From: Anaerobacillus sp. CMMVII
GTDB lineage: Bacteria > Bacillota > Bacilli > Bacillales > Anaerobacillaceae
Length of the DNA: 64,000 nt
Assembly (NCBI RefSeq): GCF_025377685.1
Contig: NZ_JACEHK010000017.1
Coordinates: 310,001-374,000 of the forward strand
Reading direction: 5' to 3'
The position numbers and the translations under genes were made by a program. This document shows, one piece after another, positions 1 to 8,318 of this stretch. The stretch's first letter is position 1; each line of letters begins with the position of its first letter. The notes under the pieces are model-generated. The model was not told where the DNA came from and did no database searches. It worked only from the letters and a program-made list of their open reading frames with translations.

Positions 1-1
1 A

Positions 2-3000
2 GCTTACCTTTACCAAACGGCAATTACTGTAGAAGGCAGCTCATACTCTGCTGTTGGTTATGGTATGGACAGCTGGGTTGATCTTGATGGTCTTGAGTTA
101 GTAGACCTTGGAGAAAAACTAGGTGGTAGTTTAGCAGATTACGATGGTGTTGACGTTGCTGGTAAAGTAGTTGTTGTACCACGTGGTGCATTCTCGTTTA
201 TCGCAAAAGTAGAAACTGCAGCTGCTGCAGGAGCGACTGGTATCATTGTTCGTAACAATGATCCAAGCTTATTTTTCTGGGAGAACCAAGGTGGATGGGA
301 TATTCCATTCATGCACGTTCAATTCCAAGATGGAAAAGACTTACAAGCGGCAATTGCTGCAGGTCATACAACATTAAAAACGAACGAACTTTCAAGAAAA
401 GAAGATGTTGAAATGGGTCGTATGACTGACTTCACATCTTGGGGAACAACGCCAAGTTTAGAGTTAAAGCCTGAGCTAACTGCTCCTGGTGGAAACATTT
501 ATTCTACTATCCAAGGCGATGCTTATGGAGTGAAGAGTGGTACATCAATGGCTGCGCCTCACGTAGCTGGTGGTGCTGCACTTGTACAACAATATCTAAA
601 GTCAGATGAAAGATTTGCTAGTTTAACAGCATCTGAGCGCACTCGTTTAGCGAAAGCCTTATTAATGAACTCAGGTTATGTGATTGAAGATTTAAATGGA
701 CAACCTTTCTCTCCTCGCCGTCAAGGTGCAGGTATGATGTCAACATACTACGCTGTAACTACACCTGTAGTTGTGACATACAAAGAAACAAACGAAGCAA
801 AAGTTGAGCTTTATGACTTTGATAAAACGAATGTAGACTTTACATTAGTAGCAGAAAACTTAACTAACGAAGCTGTAACATATACTGTTGACACGCAAGT
901 ATTAACAGATACATTCCGTGAAATGGCTTCTGGTCCTAAGCAAAATGCTTTAATCGCTGGTGACTTTATTGGTGCAGTTGTAAATGCTCCAGAAACTGTA
1001 ACAGTACCTGCTGGTGGTTCTGTAGAATTCACAGTAGCGATTGATTTTTCTGAGGCAAAAATTCCTGGTTTAACAACTAGTGGACAAGCTACAAGCATGG
1101 ATCTAGTTAAGAACATTTTCGTTGAAGGTTTTGTTAACTTAACAGCTGACCAACAACCATCTTTATCAGTACCGTTCCTTGGTTTCTATGGTGACTGGTC
1201 TGAGCCATCAATTCTTGACGGTTTATTAATCTTTAATGAAGCTCGTCAATTTACGCCTTATGCGTCAGATGTAGTAAACGCAGCAGGACAATTTGTTCCT
1301 TTCTTAACAGATGATAAAGGTGATCGTTATCATGTAATTAACCCTGCTCACGCAACAATGAAAGCAGTTAATCCAATTACAGGATATTTACGTAATGCTC
1401 GTGAAGTTCAAATCAACATTTTAGATACGAATGAAAAATTATTACGTCGTGTTTTACAACAAACTGATGTACGCAAAAATTACTTTAATGCAGGAAACGC
1501 TCAACTTCATAGCTGGGTTACAGCAAGAGGGTGGGATGGTACTGTTCGTAATCAACTAGTTGCTGATGGCAAATATTTCTATGAAATCAAAGCTGTAGCA
1601 GACAAAGTAGGTGCGAAGTGGCAATCGAAAAAGGTTCCAGTTTTAGTTGATACAACTGCACCAGTAGTAACAATTGACTCTTTTGACAAAGCGTCAAATA
1701 CAATCAAGTTTACTGCAACAGATGCTGGAATTGGTGTGAACCAAATCTTCGTATTTGTTGGTGAAGGTAATGATCCAGTTGCAACTCTTGACGCAGGTAC
1801 AACAAGCTATACGTTTGCTTCACCAGTTGGAATTGCTGATGTAGCAGTTTATGCAACGGACAAAGTGAATAATGTTGGTTTCACTACTGGAACTATTGGT
1901 GATACAGTAGAACCATTAGTATTCTTAAGTTCTCCAGGTGCATTCTCAGCACACAGAACTCATGAAGTAACTGTTGCTGGTTATGCTACAGACAATGACC
2001 GTGTTGCAAGTGTCTCTGTAAACGGCAAAAAGGTAGATTTAACTTATAATGAAGAAAACAAGCGTTACAGCTTCTCAACTGTTCTAACATTCGAGAAAGA
2101 TGGAATTGAAGAAATCATTGTTACTGCACTTGACGCTGCTGGAAACGAATTCTCAATTGCAAGAAGAGTATATCTTGATACTCAAGCTCCAACAATCAAA
2201 GCAAATGTAGCGAAATTCGTTAATCATGATGTAACAGAAGTTCCAGCTTCTTTCTTATTAGAAGATAACTTCCATTACCTATCATTCTTAATCGATGGTA
2301 GCCAAGAGTATCTATTACCATCTACGAATGTTGCTGGAGGACTTTTAAACGGTGCTTCTAAAACGTTCGAGACAACTCTTGAAGTTAAACCTGGTAACAA
2401 CAAGTTTGAATTAAGATTAGTAGACTATGCTGGAAATGTAACAACACAAGAATTAAATGTTTACAGAAACGAAGTAGATTACCGTGTTGATCGTCTTGCT
2501 GGTCAAACACGTTTTGATACGGCTGTTAATGTAAGTAAAGAAGGATGGGAAACTTCGAACGTAGTAATCATTTCTCGTTCAGATGACTTCACAGATGCAT
2601 TATCTGGAGCTCCTCTTGCGAAGAAACACGATGCTCCGATCCTATTAACAAACACAAAATCATTATCAAAAGCAACTGCAGCTGAAATTGCACGTCTTGG
2701 TGCAACTGAAGTAATCATCCTAGGTGGAGAGCTTGCTGTAAGTGCAGCTGTAGAAGCTGAGCTTAAGGCTTTAGTTCCAAACGTAAAACGTATTTCTGGT
2801 AAAACTAGATGGGAAACTTCAGCGTTAATCGCTCATGAAGTAGCTCCTGAAGGATCTAGCGAAGCAGTAGTAGTTTACGGTAGAGACTATGCAGATGCAT
2901 TAGCGATCGCTCCTTATGCAGCAGCAAAAGGTATGCCAATTCTATTAACAGACAAAGAAAAGTTACCAAAAGCTACAGCAGATGCATTAGTAGCATTAAA

Positions 3001-3367
3001 CGTTGAAACAACGTATGCATTAGGCGGACACTTAGTCATGTCTGACGATGTATTCAATGCACTTCCAGGAGGAGAGCGTTTTGCAGGAAAAACTCGTTTT
3101 GACACTGCATTAATGGTTGTAGAAAAATTCAACCAAGGCGCTGAGCACTTCTACGTAGCAACAACAAATGATTTCACTGATGCCCTTGCAGGTGCAGCTT
3201 TAGCAGCTAAAAAGGACACAGGTATCTTCTTAGTAGGTAACTCAGTTCGTGCGAACTTAAAGACTTACATTGCTGAGAACGGTGTAGAAACATTAACAGT
3301 ACTTGGTGGCGAGCTTGCAATTTCAGCAGAACTTTTTGCTGAATTAGCTGGACTATACAAGAACTAA
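2..3367 (+). CDS. Cell-wall-bound subtilisin-like serine protease (S8), 5'-truncated by window edge
   Basis: The reading frame is open to the left edge, so the N-terminus (signal peptide, propeptide, catalytic Asp and His) lies outside. Visible parts in order: a PA domain (GKVVVVPRGAFSF, nt about 160-280); the catalytic serine block GTSMAAPHVAGG, Ser at nt 545-547; a long Fn3-like/beta-sandwich region; and three CWB2 (cell wall binding repeat 2) copies at nt about 2479-3364, opening with RLAGQTRFDT, RISGKTRWET and RFAGKTRFDT. CWB2 repeats attach exoproteins to secondary wall polymers, so this is a wall-retained extracellular protease. The PA domain sits inside the catalytic domain, as in Vpr and C5a-peptidase-like S8 enzymes. 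A terminator follows directly, so it is the last gene of its unit. A second Vpr-like protease lies just downstream on the same strand. Substrate unknown. Confidence 0.93.
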   Translation, partial: AYLYQTAITVEGSSYSAVGYGMDSWVDLDGLELVDLGEKLGGSLADYDGVDVAGKVVVVPRGAFSFIAKVETAAAAGATGIIVRNNDPSLFFWENQGGWDIPFMHVQFQDGKDLQAAIAAGHTTLKTNELSRKEDVEMGRMTDFTSWGTTPSLELKPELTAPGGNIYSTIQGDAYGVKSGTSMAAPHVAGGAALVQQYLKSDERFASLTASERTRLAKALLMNSGYVIEDLNGQPFSPRRQGAGMMSTYYAVTTPVVVTYKETNEAKVELYDFDKTNVDFTLVAENLTNEAVTYTVDTQVLTDTFREMASGPKQNALIAGDFIGAVVNAPETVTVPAGGSVEFTVAIDFSEAKIPGLTTSGQATSMDLVKNIFVEGFVNLTADQQPSLSVPFLGFYGDWSEPSILDGLLIFNEARQFTPYASDVVNAAGQFVPFLTDDKGDRYHVINPAHATMKAVNPITGYLRNAREVQINILDTNEKLLRRVLQQTDVRKNYFNAGNAQLHSWVTARGWDGTVRNQLVADGKYFYEIKAVADKVGAKWQSKKVPVLVDTTAPVVTIDSFDKASNTIKFTATDAGIGVNQIFVFVGEGNDPVATLDAGTTSYTFASPVGIADVAVYATDKVNNVGFTTGTIGDTVEPLVFLSSPGAFSAHRTHEVTVAGYATDNDRVASVSVNGKKVDLTYNEENKRYSFSTVLTFEKDGIEEIIVTALDAAGNEFSIARRVYLDTQAPTIKANVAKFVNHDVTEVPASFLLEDNFHYLSFLIDGSQEYLLPSTNVAGGLLNGASKTFETTLEVKPGNNKFELRLVDYAGNVTTQELNVYRNEVDYRVDRLAGQTRFDTAVNVSKEGWETSNVVIISRSDDFTDALSGAPLAKKHDAPILLTNTKSLSKATAAEIARLGATEVIILGGELAVSAAVEAELKALVPNVKRISGKTRWETSALIAHEVAPEGSSEAVVVYGRDYADALAIAPYAAAKGMPILLTDKEKLPKATADALVALNVETTYALGGHLVMSDDVFNALPGGERFAGKTRFDTALMVVEKFNQGAEHFYVATTNDFTDALAGAALAAKKDTGIFLVGNSVRANLKTYIAENGVETLTVLGGELAISAELFAELAGLYKN

Positions 3368-3374
3368 TATAGAA

Positions 3375-3409
3375 AAATCCTGTCTAGAATTTCTAGACAG
3401 GATTTTTTT
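3375..3409 (+). terminator. Rho-independent terminator of the first subtilase
   Basis: Inverted repeat CCTGTCTAGA / TCTAGACAGG with a 3-nt loop followed by seven T residues, starting a few bases after the stop codon. Confidence 0.9.
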
Positions 3410-3422
3410 GTTTATTTGTGGT

Positions 3423-3455
3423 GTCCATTTGTGGTGTCTGACACCGCAAATGGAC
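3423..3455. repeat. Near-perfect 33-bp palindrome of the GGTGTCTGACACC family
   Basis: GTCCATTTG-T-GGTGTC is mirrored by GACACCGCAAATGGAC with one mismatch. A degenerate partner containing CCACCGCAAATGG lies near 3500-3515, and a related core GGGTGTCTGACACCC occurs at about 57823-57837. Related cores in the form GGGGGTCTGACCCCC lie upstream of rnr. It is not followed by a T-run, so it looks like a dispersed palindromic repeat rather than a terminator. Confidence 0.7.
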
Positions 3456-3869
3456 AAAACCTACAAAAAGTCCATGTGGAGAGTACAAGGGGGCAGCCAC
3501 CGCAAATGGCAAGAAAGTAACTGAGTAAAAGGCGAAATTACTATTTAACAATAATGAGGATTTTTCACAATCTAGTAGTGAAGTAATAATTTGATTTTAA
3601 AAGATCTATAAAAGAATAAGTATGACTGAGTAAAAAGTCCTAACTAAAATTGTCGTATTAGATACCTGTTATGAAAAATGCTTAGGTTTTTGTTGAAATT
3701 AAATGAAAACATCCTACTTTATAATTGTTGTAAAATTCAGAATATTAAAGTTATAATTATTGTGGTTGTACCCTCAAATACATAGTTAATTAGGGAGGTG
3801 AATAGCTACATAAATTACTAGTTTACCAGTGTAATTGTACTACAATTTTACTACGAAAGGTTGGATTGG
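3456..3869. other. Intergenic region upstream of vpr-like gene
   Basis: AT-rich, with no convincing ORF. It presumably holds the promoter of the downstream protease, but I cannot pick a -35/-10 pair with confidence. GAAAGG at 3855-3860 is the ribosome binding site used by the next gene. Confidence 0.5.
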
Positions 3870-6260
3870 ATGATCAGTAAAAAGTTTGTACGTTCATTAG
3901 TAGTTTTTTTAGCATTCGCTCTAATTTTATCTTCATTTAGCATGGGGGTATTTGCAAATGGAAGCAAAGGTAACCTTAATGCTAAGCCATTAGAATTAGC
4001 AGAATTATTTGGAGAACATGACCTTAAATCTTCAGCCCTTACAACTGTAATCGTTGAATTGAAAGCGCCTTCAATTGTTGAGGCGAAAAATAAAGGACAA
4101 AAACAAAGCAAAGCAAACTTAAAGAAAGAAAGAGAACAAGTAATCAAAGCGCTTAAAGGAAGCGCAGCAAAGGTTAAGAGAGAATATGATCATGTATTCT
4201 CAGGATTTTCAGTGGAGTTACCAGCAAATCAAATTCCTCAACTATTATCAACGCCAGGGGTAAAAGCAGTTTACCCTAACGTAACGTATACAGTTGATTC
4301 GTTAAATCTACAACCCGTTGATTTTGACTCAGTACCAAACATGATGGAAAGTGCTCCTTTCATCGGTTCAGACCTTGCATGGGCTGAAGGTTATACTGGT
4401 AAAGGATTAACAGTTGCAATTATTGATACGGGAGTGGACTATACTCATCCTGATTTAGCTCATGCGTTTGGAGACTATAAAGGCTGGGATTTTGTAAGCA
4501 ATGATAACGACCCACAAGAGGGTCCTGGTCAATACCATGGTACACACGTAGCTGGAACAGTTGCAGCTAACGGTGCAATTAAAGGTGTTGCGCCTGATGC
4601 AAACTTATTAGCATACCGTGTGTTAGGTCCTAATGGTGGAACGACTGCTGATGTAGTTGCTGGTGTTGAATTAGCTGTTAAAGACGGTGCTGACATCATG
4701 AACCTTTCTCTAGGTAATACGTTAAACAATCCAGACTGGGCTACTTCAATTGCTCTAGACTGGGCAATGGCTGAAGGAGTAGTTGCAGTAACATCTAACG
4801 GAAACAGCGGTCCAAACAACTGGACAGTTGGCTCACCTGGTACATCTCGTGATGCAATTTCTGTTGGAGCTACACGATTACCTTACAATGTATATACATC
4901 TACAATCTCTACTACTGAAGGTGTAGAATATCATTCAGCAAAAGTAATGGGCTTCCCAAGTGACGAAGAATTACTTGCGCTTAATGGTAAAGAATACGAG
5001 TTTGTGTATGTAGGCTTAGCGTATGAAAAAGACTTTGAAGGAAAAGATTTAGAAGGGAAAATAGCCTTAATTTCTCGTGGTGATTTTGCCTTCGTTGATA
5101 AAGCGACGAACGCGAAAAATGCTGGTGCTGTCGGAGCAATCATCTTTAATAACGTTGCTGGAGAGCATGCGGATGTGCCAGGGATGGCTGTACCAACGAT
5201 CAAAACAACATTAGCAGACGGACAAAAGCTTCTTGATGAATTAGAAGCAGGAAACAACACTGTTTCATTTAATATTGAATTTGATAAAGCTGTTGGCGAA
5301 ACAATGGCAGACTTCTCTTCTAGAGGACCGGTTGCACTAACGTATATGATCAAACCAGATGTATCTGCTCCTGGTGTTAACATCGTAAGTACGTTCCCTG
5401 GAGAAGAATATGCAGCTCTTCAAGGAACGAGTATGTCAGCGCCACACGTAGCTGGTGCTGCAGCATTAATTTTACAAGCAAACCCTTCTTGGGGTCCAGA
5501 TGAAGTGAAAGCAGCTTTAATGAATACTGCTGAAGATATGATTAATCCAGCTAATGGTAAAGTTTACGCACATAATACACAAGGTGCTGGAAGTATCCGT
5601 GTATTAGACGCAATCAACGCTACAACTCTTGTAGTACCTGGAAGCCATTCTTTCGGTAAGTTTGTCAAAGACACTGGCCGACAAGTCGAAAGACAAAGCT
5701 TTACGCTTAAGAATCTTTCTAGCGAAAGAAAAAGTTATAGCTTTAAAGTAGAGTTTGCAGGAAATCCGGATGCAATTAAAGTTACAACAAGTAACAACCT
5801 TAATGTACTTGCTAATAAAACACAACAAGTGAACTTCAATGTTCAAGTTGACACTTCAAAACTTAAGCCTGGTTACTATGAAGCAACAATTAAAGTAAGC
5901 GATGGAACGACAACGATTGATGTACCATCTATTCTTTTTGTAGGTGAGCCAGATTATCCTCGTGTAACAGGTATGTTCTTTGGGAAGGAAGATGCTGAAA
6001 ATTATTATGTTGGATCTTACTTGCCAGGTGGTGCTGATGTTTTAGAATATGATATTCACGTCCTTGGCCCTGGTAATACAATTGGAGCACTTCTTGGTAC
6101 AATTGGTGAATTTACTAATGCCTCTGCACCAATCCATGAATTTTTATGGAATGGGCAATTAAATGGCAATAATTTACCTAACGGAGATTATGTATTAATT
6201 GTTTGGGCAGAAAAAGCTGGAGTAACTAATTATAGAGCTGCGATAGTAACTAAGGACTAA
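3870..6260 (+). CDS. vpr: Vpr-like secreted subtilisin (minor extracellular protease)
   Basis: Start chosen at ATG 3870 (9 nt after GAAAGG); an in-frame TTG at 3861 abuts the site and is less likely. The 796-aa product is close to the 806 aa of B. subtilis Vpr. Order: Sec signal peptide (residues 1-30, ending near GVFANG), I9-type propeptide (about 45-140), S8 catalytic domain with Asp186 (IIDTGVDYTHPDL), His223 (HGTHVAGT) and Ser521 (GTSMSAPHVAGAAAL), an inserted PA domain (about 340-470), then an Fn3-like C-terminal region. It lacks the CWB2 repeats of the upstream protease, so it is probably released. Known role of the family: extracellular protein turnover and processing of secreted precursors. 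Orthology to Vpr is inferred from architecture. Confidence 0.9.
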   Translation: MISKKFVRSLVVFLAFALILSSFSMGVFANGSKGNLNAKPLELAELFGEHDLKSSALTTVIVELKAPSIVEAKNKGQKQSKANLKKEREQVIKALKGSAAKVKREYDHVFSGFSVELPANQIPQLLSTPGVKAVYPNVTYTVDSLNLQPVDFDSVPNMMESAPFIGSDLAWAEGYTGKGLTVAIIDTGVDYTHPDLAHAFGDYKGWDFVSNDNDPQEGPGQYHGTHVAGTVAANGAIKGVAPDANLLAYRVLGPNGGTTADVVAGVELAVKDGADIMNLSLGNTLNNPDWATSIALDWAMAEGVVAVTSNGNSGPNNWTVGSPGTSRDAISVGATRLPYNVYTSTISTTEGVEYHSAKVMGFPSDEELLALNGKEYEFVYVGLAYEKDFEGKDLEGKIALISRGDFAFVDKATNAKNAGAVGAIIFNNVAGEHADVPGMAVPTIKTTLADGQKLLDELEAGNNTVSFNIEFDKAVGETMADFSSRGPVALTYMIKPDVSAPGVNIVSTFPGEEYAALQGTSMSAPHVAGAAALILQANPSWGPDEVKAALMNTAEDMINPANGKVYAHNTQGAGSIRVLDAINATTLVVPGSHSFGKFVKDTGRQVERQSFTLKNLSSERKSYSFKVEFAGNPDAIKVTTSNNLNVLANKTQQVNFNVQVDTSKLKPGYYEATIKVSDGTTTIDVPSILFVGEPDYPRVTGMFFGKEDAENYYVGSYLPGGADVLEYDIHVLGPGNTIGALLGTIGEFTNASAPIHEFLWNGQLNGNNLPNGDYVLIVWAEKAGVTNYRAAIVTKD

Positions 6261-6264
6261 GATT

Positions 6265-6297
6265 AAAAAAAGCCAAGTCGATTGACTTGGCTTTTTT
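6265..6297 (+). terminator. Terminator of vpr-like gene
   Basis: Stem GCCAAGTCG / (T)GACTTGGC preceded by an A-run and followed by six T residues, immediately after the stop codon. The A-run could let it act weakly in the other direction as well. Confidence 0.9.
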
Positions 6298-6304
6298 CTA
6301 TTAC

Positions 6305-6333
6305 AAAAAAACTCCCACCAAAGTGAGAGTTTT
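6305..6333 (-). terminator. Terminator of secG
   Basis: Read on the minus strand: AAACTCTCAC, loop, GTGGGAGTTT, then a T-run, located just past the secG stop codon. Confidence 0.8.
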
Positions 6334-6342
6334 ACAATACTA

Positions 6343-6573
6343 TTATGAAAAATAAGCAACTAATACTGCTAAAACGATGAATAATGTTGCTAGAACAACA
6401 GTTGCCTTTTGAAAAACTGCATCTATTCCACGAGCTTTTTGTTTCCCCACTAATTGTTCCGCACCACCTGAGATGGCACCTGCTAATCCTGCACTACGAC
6501 CGGATTGTAATAAAACAACTGCAATAAGTAAAAGTGAAACAATTACTAATAATACTGTTAAGAAAGCTTGCAT
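6343..6573 (-). CDS. secG: Preprotein translocase subunit SecG
   Basis: 76-aa protein starting MQAFLTVLLVIVSLL, with two membrane helices (about 1-22 and 53-75) around the conserved loop LLQSGRSAGLAGAISGGAEQ. SecG is the small non-essential subunit of the SecYEG channel and helps SecA-driven export. The start was placed at ATG 6571-6573 (minus), which has a good GGAGG 9 nt upstream; an in-frame ATG further 5' has no site. In B. subtilis secG is the first gene of the secG-est-rnr-smpB-ssrA group and is read in the same direction; here it points away from est. Confidence 0.95.
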   Translation of the reverse strand: MQAFLTVLLVIVSLLLIAVVLLQSGRSAGLAGAISGGAEQLVGKQKARGIDAVFQKATVVLATLFIVLAVLVAYFS

Positions 6574-6767
6574 GACATACACCTCCAACGTGAGTTTACA
6601 TTATTCTAAATTTACCATAACATCAGCTATTGTACAAGTACTGCAAAATGGTATTTAACTGAAATAACTGAAACAAATTCAATGACACAAGCGTATATCT
6701 AGAGTAAGATGGTAGTCGTCGAGCATTTTTCCAATATATTCTACATTTTCGAAATGAGGGTTGAAAA

Positions 6768-7457
6768 ATGATTGGCTGTTTATGTATTCATGGATTCACT
6801 GGAGAGGCTAAAGAGGTAGAGCCACTGACGAATTTTTTGAAACAGAAAAAAGATTGGTTAGTGTATTCACCAACGCTACCTGGCCACGGTAGTAAAGATG
6901 GGTTAAAGAAGGCGAACTTTAAGCATTGGCTATATGCTGCGCAAGTGGCTGCTGAAGAGTTACTAAAACGGTGTGATAAGGTTTACGTCATTGGGTTTTC
7001 AATGGGAGGCATGATTGCTTCCTACGTTGCTGCGAAATATCCGGTTGATAAACTAATACTCTTAAGCGCCTCGGCATACTATCTAAATCCAAAACAAATC
7101 ATCCAGGATATGAAGGGGTGGATCATTGAAGGCTGGCGAGGGGAGCTAGAAAATGACCACCTTTACAAGCTCTACCGAAAAAAGGTGATTGATACGCCTG
7201 TGAAAGCGACAATTGAATTTGCGAAAACAGTTTATATAACGCGACCAATTTTAAAAAAAGTAAGAGTTCCTACTCTCATAGTTCAAGGGGAATGTGATGG
7301 GTTAGTTCCCCCGAAAAAAAGCGCAGAGTATATATATGAAATGATTAGTTCGACTGAAAAGCAGTTATACTACTTTAAAAACTCAAAGCACTATATTTGG
7401 CTCGGCGAAGAGCGCGAGGATCTATTAGAGATTATTAATCATTTTCTTGAAAGCTAA
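6768..7457 (+). CDS. Alpha/beta-hydrolase, carboxylesterase-like (paralog 1)
   Basis: 229 aa. Nucleophile elbow GFSMGG (Ser about residue 84), acid in GECDGLVPP, and His in SKHYIW give a full catalytic triad; the oxyanion motif HGFTGE is near the N-terminus. It resembles the monoacylglycerol lipase/Est30 group. It lies 15 nt upstream of a second hydrolase of the same fold, so the two are probably co-transcribed and derive from a duplication. Physiological substrate unknown; the family cleaves short-chain esters in the cytoplasm. Confidence 0.82.
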   Translation: MIGCLCIHGFTGEAKEVEPLTNFLKQKKDWLVYSPTLPGHGSKDGLKKANFKHWLYAAQVAAEELLKRCDKVYVIGFSMGGMIASYVAAKYPVDKLILLSASAYYLNPKQIIQDMKGWIIEGWRGELENDHLYKLYRKKVIDTPVKATIEFAKTVYITRPILKKVRVPTLIVQGECDGLVPPKKSAEYIYEMISSTEKQLYYFKNSKHYIWLGEEREDLLEIINHFLES

Positions 7458-7472
7458 TGGAGGTTTAACGAT

Positions 7473-8216
7473 ATGAAAGTAGCAGCACCAAAACCATTTC
7501 TTTTTGAAGGAGGCGATCGCGCCGTACTACTTCTGCACGGCTTCACCGGAAGTTCTGCAGATGTGCGCATGCTCGGCAGATTTTTGCAGAAGAAAGGCTA
7601 TACATGCCACGCGCCTCAATATAAAGGTCATGGTGTGCCCCCTGAAGAATTGGTTCATACAGGACCAGATGATTGGTGGCAGGATGTTCTTGACGGCTAC
7701 AATTTCTTAAAAGAGCGCGGTTACGAAGAAATAGCCGTCGCTGGCCTTTCTCTTGGAGGGGTATTTTCTTTAAAATTAGGTTACACTTTACCTGTAAAGG
7801 GAATAATTCCAATGTGTGCGCCAATGCACATTAAAAGCGAAGAAATCATGTACAAAGGTGTACTAGCTTATGCTGAGGAATATAAGAAGCGGGAGCAAAA
7901 AAGTGAAGCAGAAATTAGCACGGAAATGGACGAGTTCCGAAAGACACCAATGACTACTTTAAAAGCCCTACAAGGACTTTTACAAGAGGTACGAGATAAT
8001 GTTGATATGATTTACACACCAACCTTCGTTGTACAAGCACGCCACGACGAAATGATTAACACAGAAAGTGCTGATATCATTCATGACCACATACAGTCAG
8101 AAGAAAAGCAGTTAAAGTGGTATGAAAACTCTACACACGTCATCACCCTCGGAGCAGAAAAAGACCAGCTCCACGAAGATGTGCATAGTTTTCTAGAAAC
8201 GATCTGGGGGGTCTGA
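7473..8216 (+). CDS. est: Carboxylesterase, Est30/YvaK type
   Basis: 247 aa, the usual size for this family. Triad: Ser in GLSLGG (about residue 93), Asp in QARHDEM (about 193), His in STHVITLG (about 223); oxyanion motif [19 protein letters not shown] lies 10 nt before the ATG. In Bacillus and Geobacillus this esterase is a fixed neighbour of rnr. The stop codon and last two residues lie inside a GGGGGTCTGACCCCC repeat, so the natural C-terminus may have been altered by that repeat. Confidence 0.88.
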   Translation: MKVAAPKPFLFEGGDRAVLLLHGFTGSSADVRMLGRFLQKKGYTCHAPQYKGHGVPPEELVHTGPDDWWQDVLDGYNFLKERGYEEIAVAGLSLGGVFSLKLGYTLPVKGIIPMCAPMHIKSEEIMYKGVLAYAEEYKKREQKSEAEISTEMDEFRKTPMTTLKALQGLLQEVRDNVDMIYTPTFVVQARHDEMINTESADIIHDHIQSEEKQLKWYENSTHVITLGAEKDQLHEDVHSFLETIWGV

Positions 8217-8300
8217 CCCCCAGTGATGCAACGCTTTAAAGTGGTGGGGGTCAGTCCCCCAACAATGTACCGCTTTAAAGCACTGGGGGTCAGACCCCCT
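8206..8300. repeat. 2.4 tandem copies of a 39-bp unit with palindromic GGGGGTCTGACCCCC cores
   Basis: Cores at about 8206-8221, 8248-8262 and 8285-8299, alternating GGGGGTCTGACCCCC and GGGGGTCAGNCCCCC. They are separated by similar spacers of the type ATGCAACGCTTTAAAG and ATGTACCGCTTTAAAG. The array spans the end of est and the leader of rnr and could form stable hairpins between the two genes. No T-run follows. Confidence 0.85.
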
Positions 8301-8318
8301 AAAAAAGGAGGTTATAAC

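Noticed and set aside
811-1116. Minus-strand ORFs inside the two subtilase genes
   Set aside because: They are shadows of strongly coding plus-strand frames, without ribosome binding sites or known motifs.
8223-8318. Longer N-terminus for RNase R
   Set aside because: It only translates the GGGGGTCTGACCCCC repeat; ATG 8319 has a strong ribosome binding site and matches the family start.
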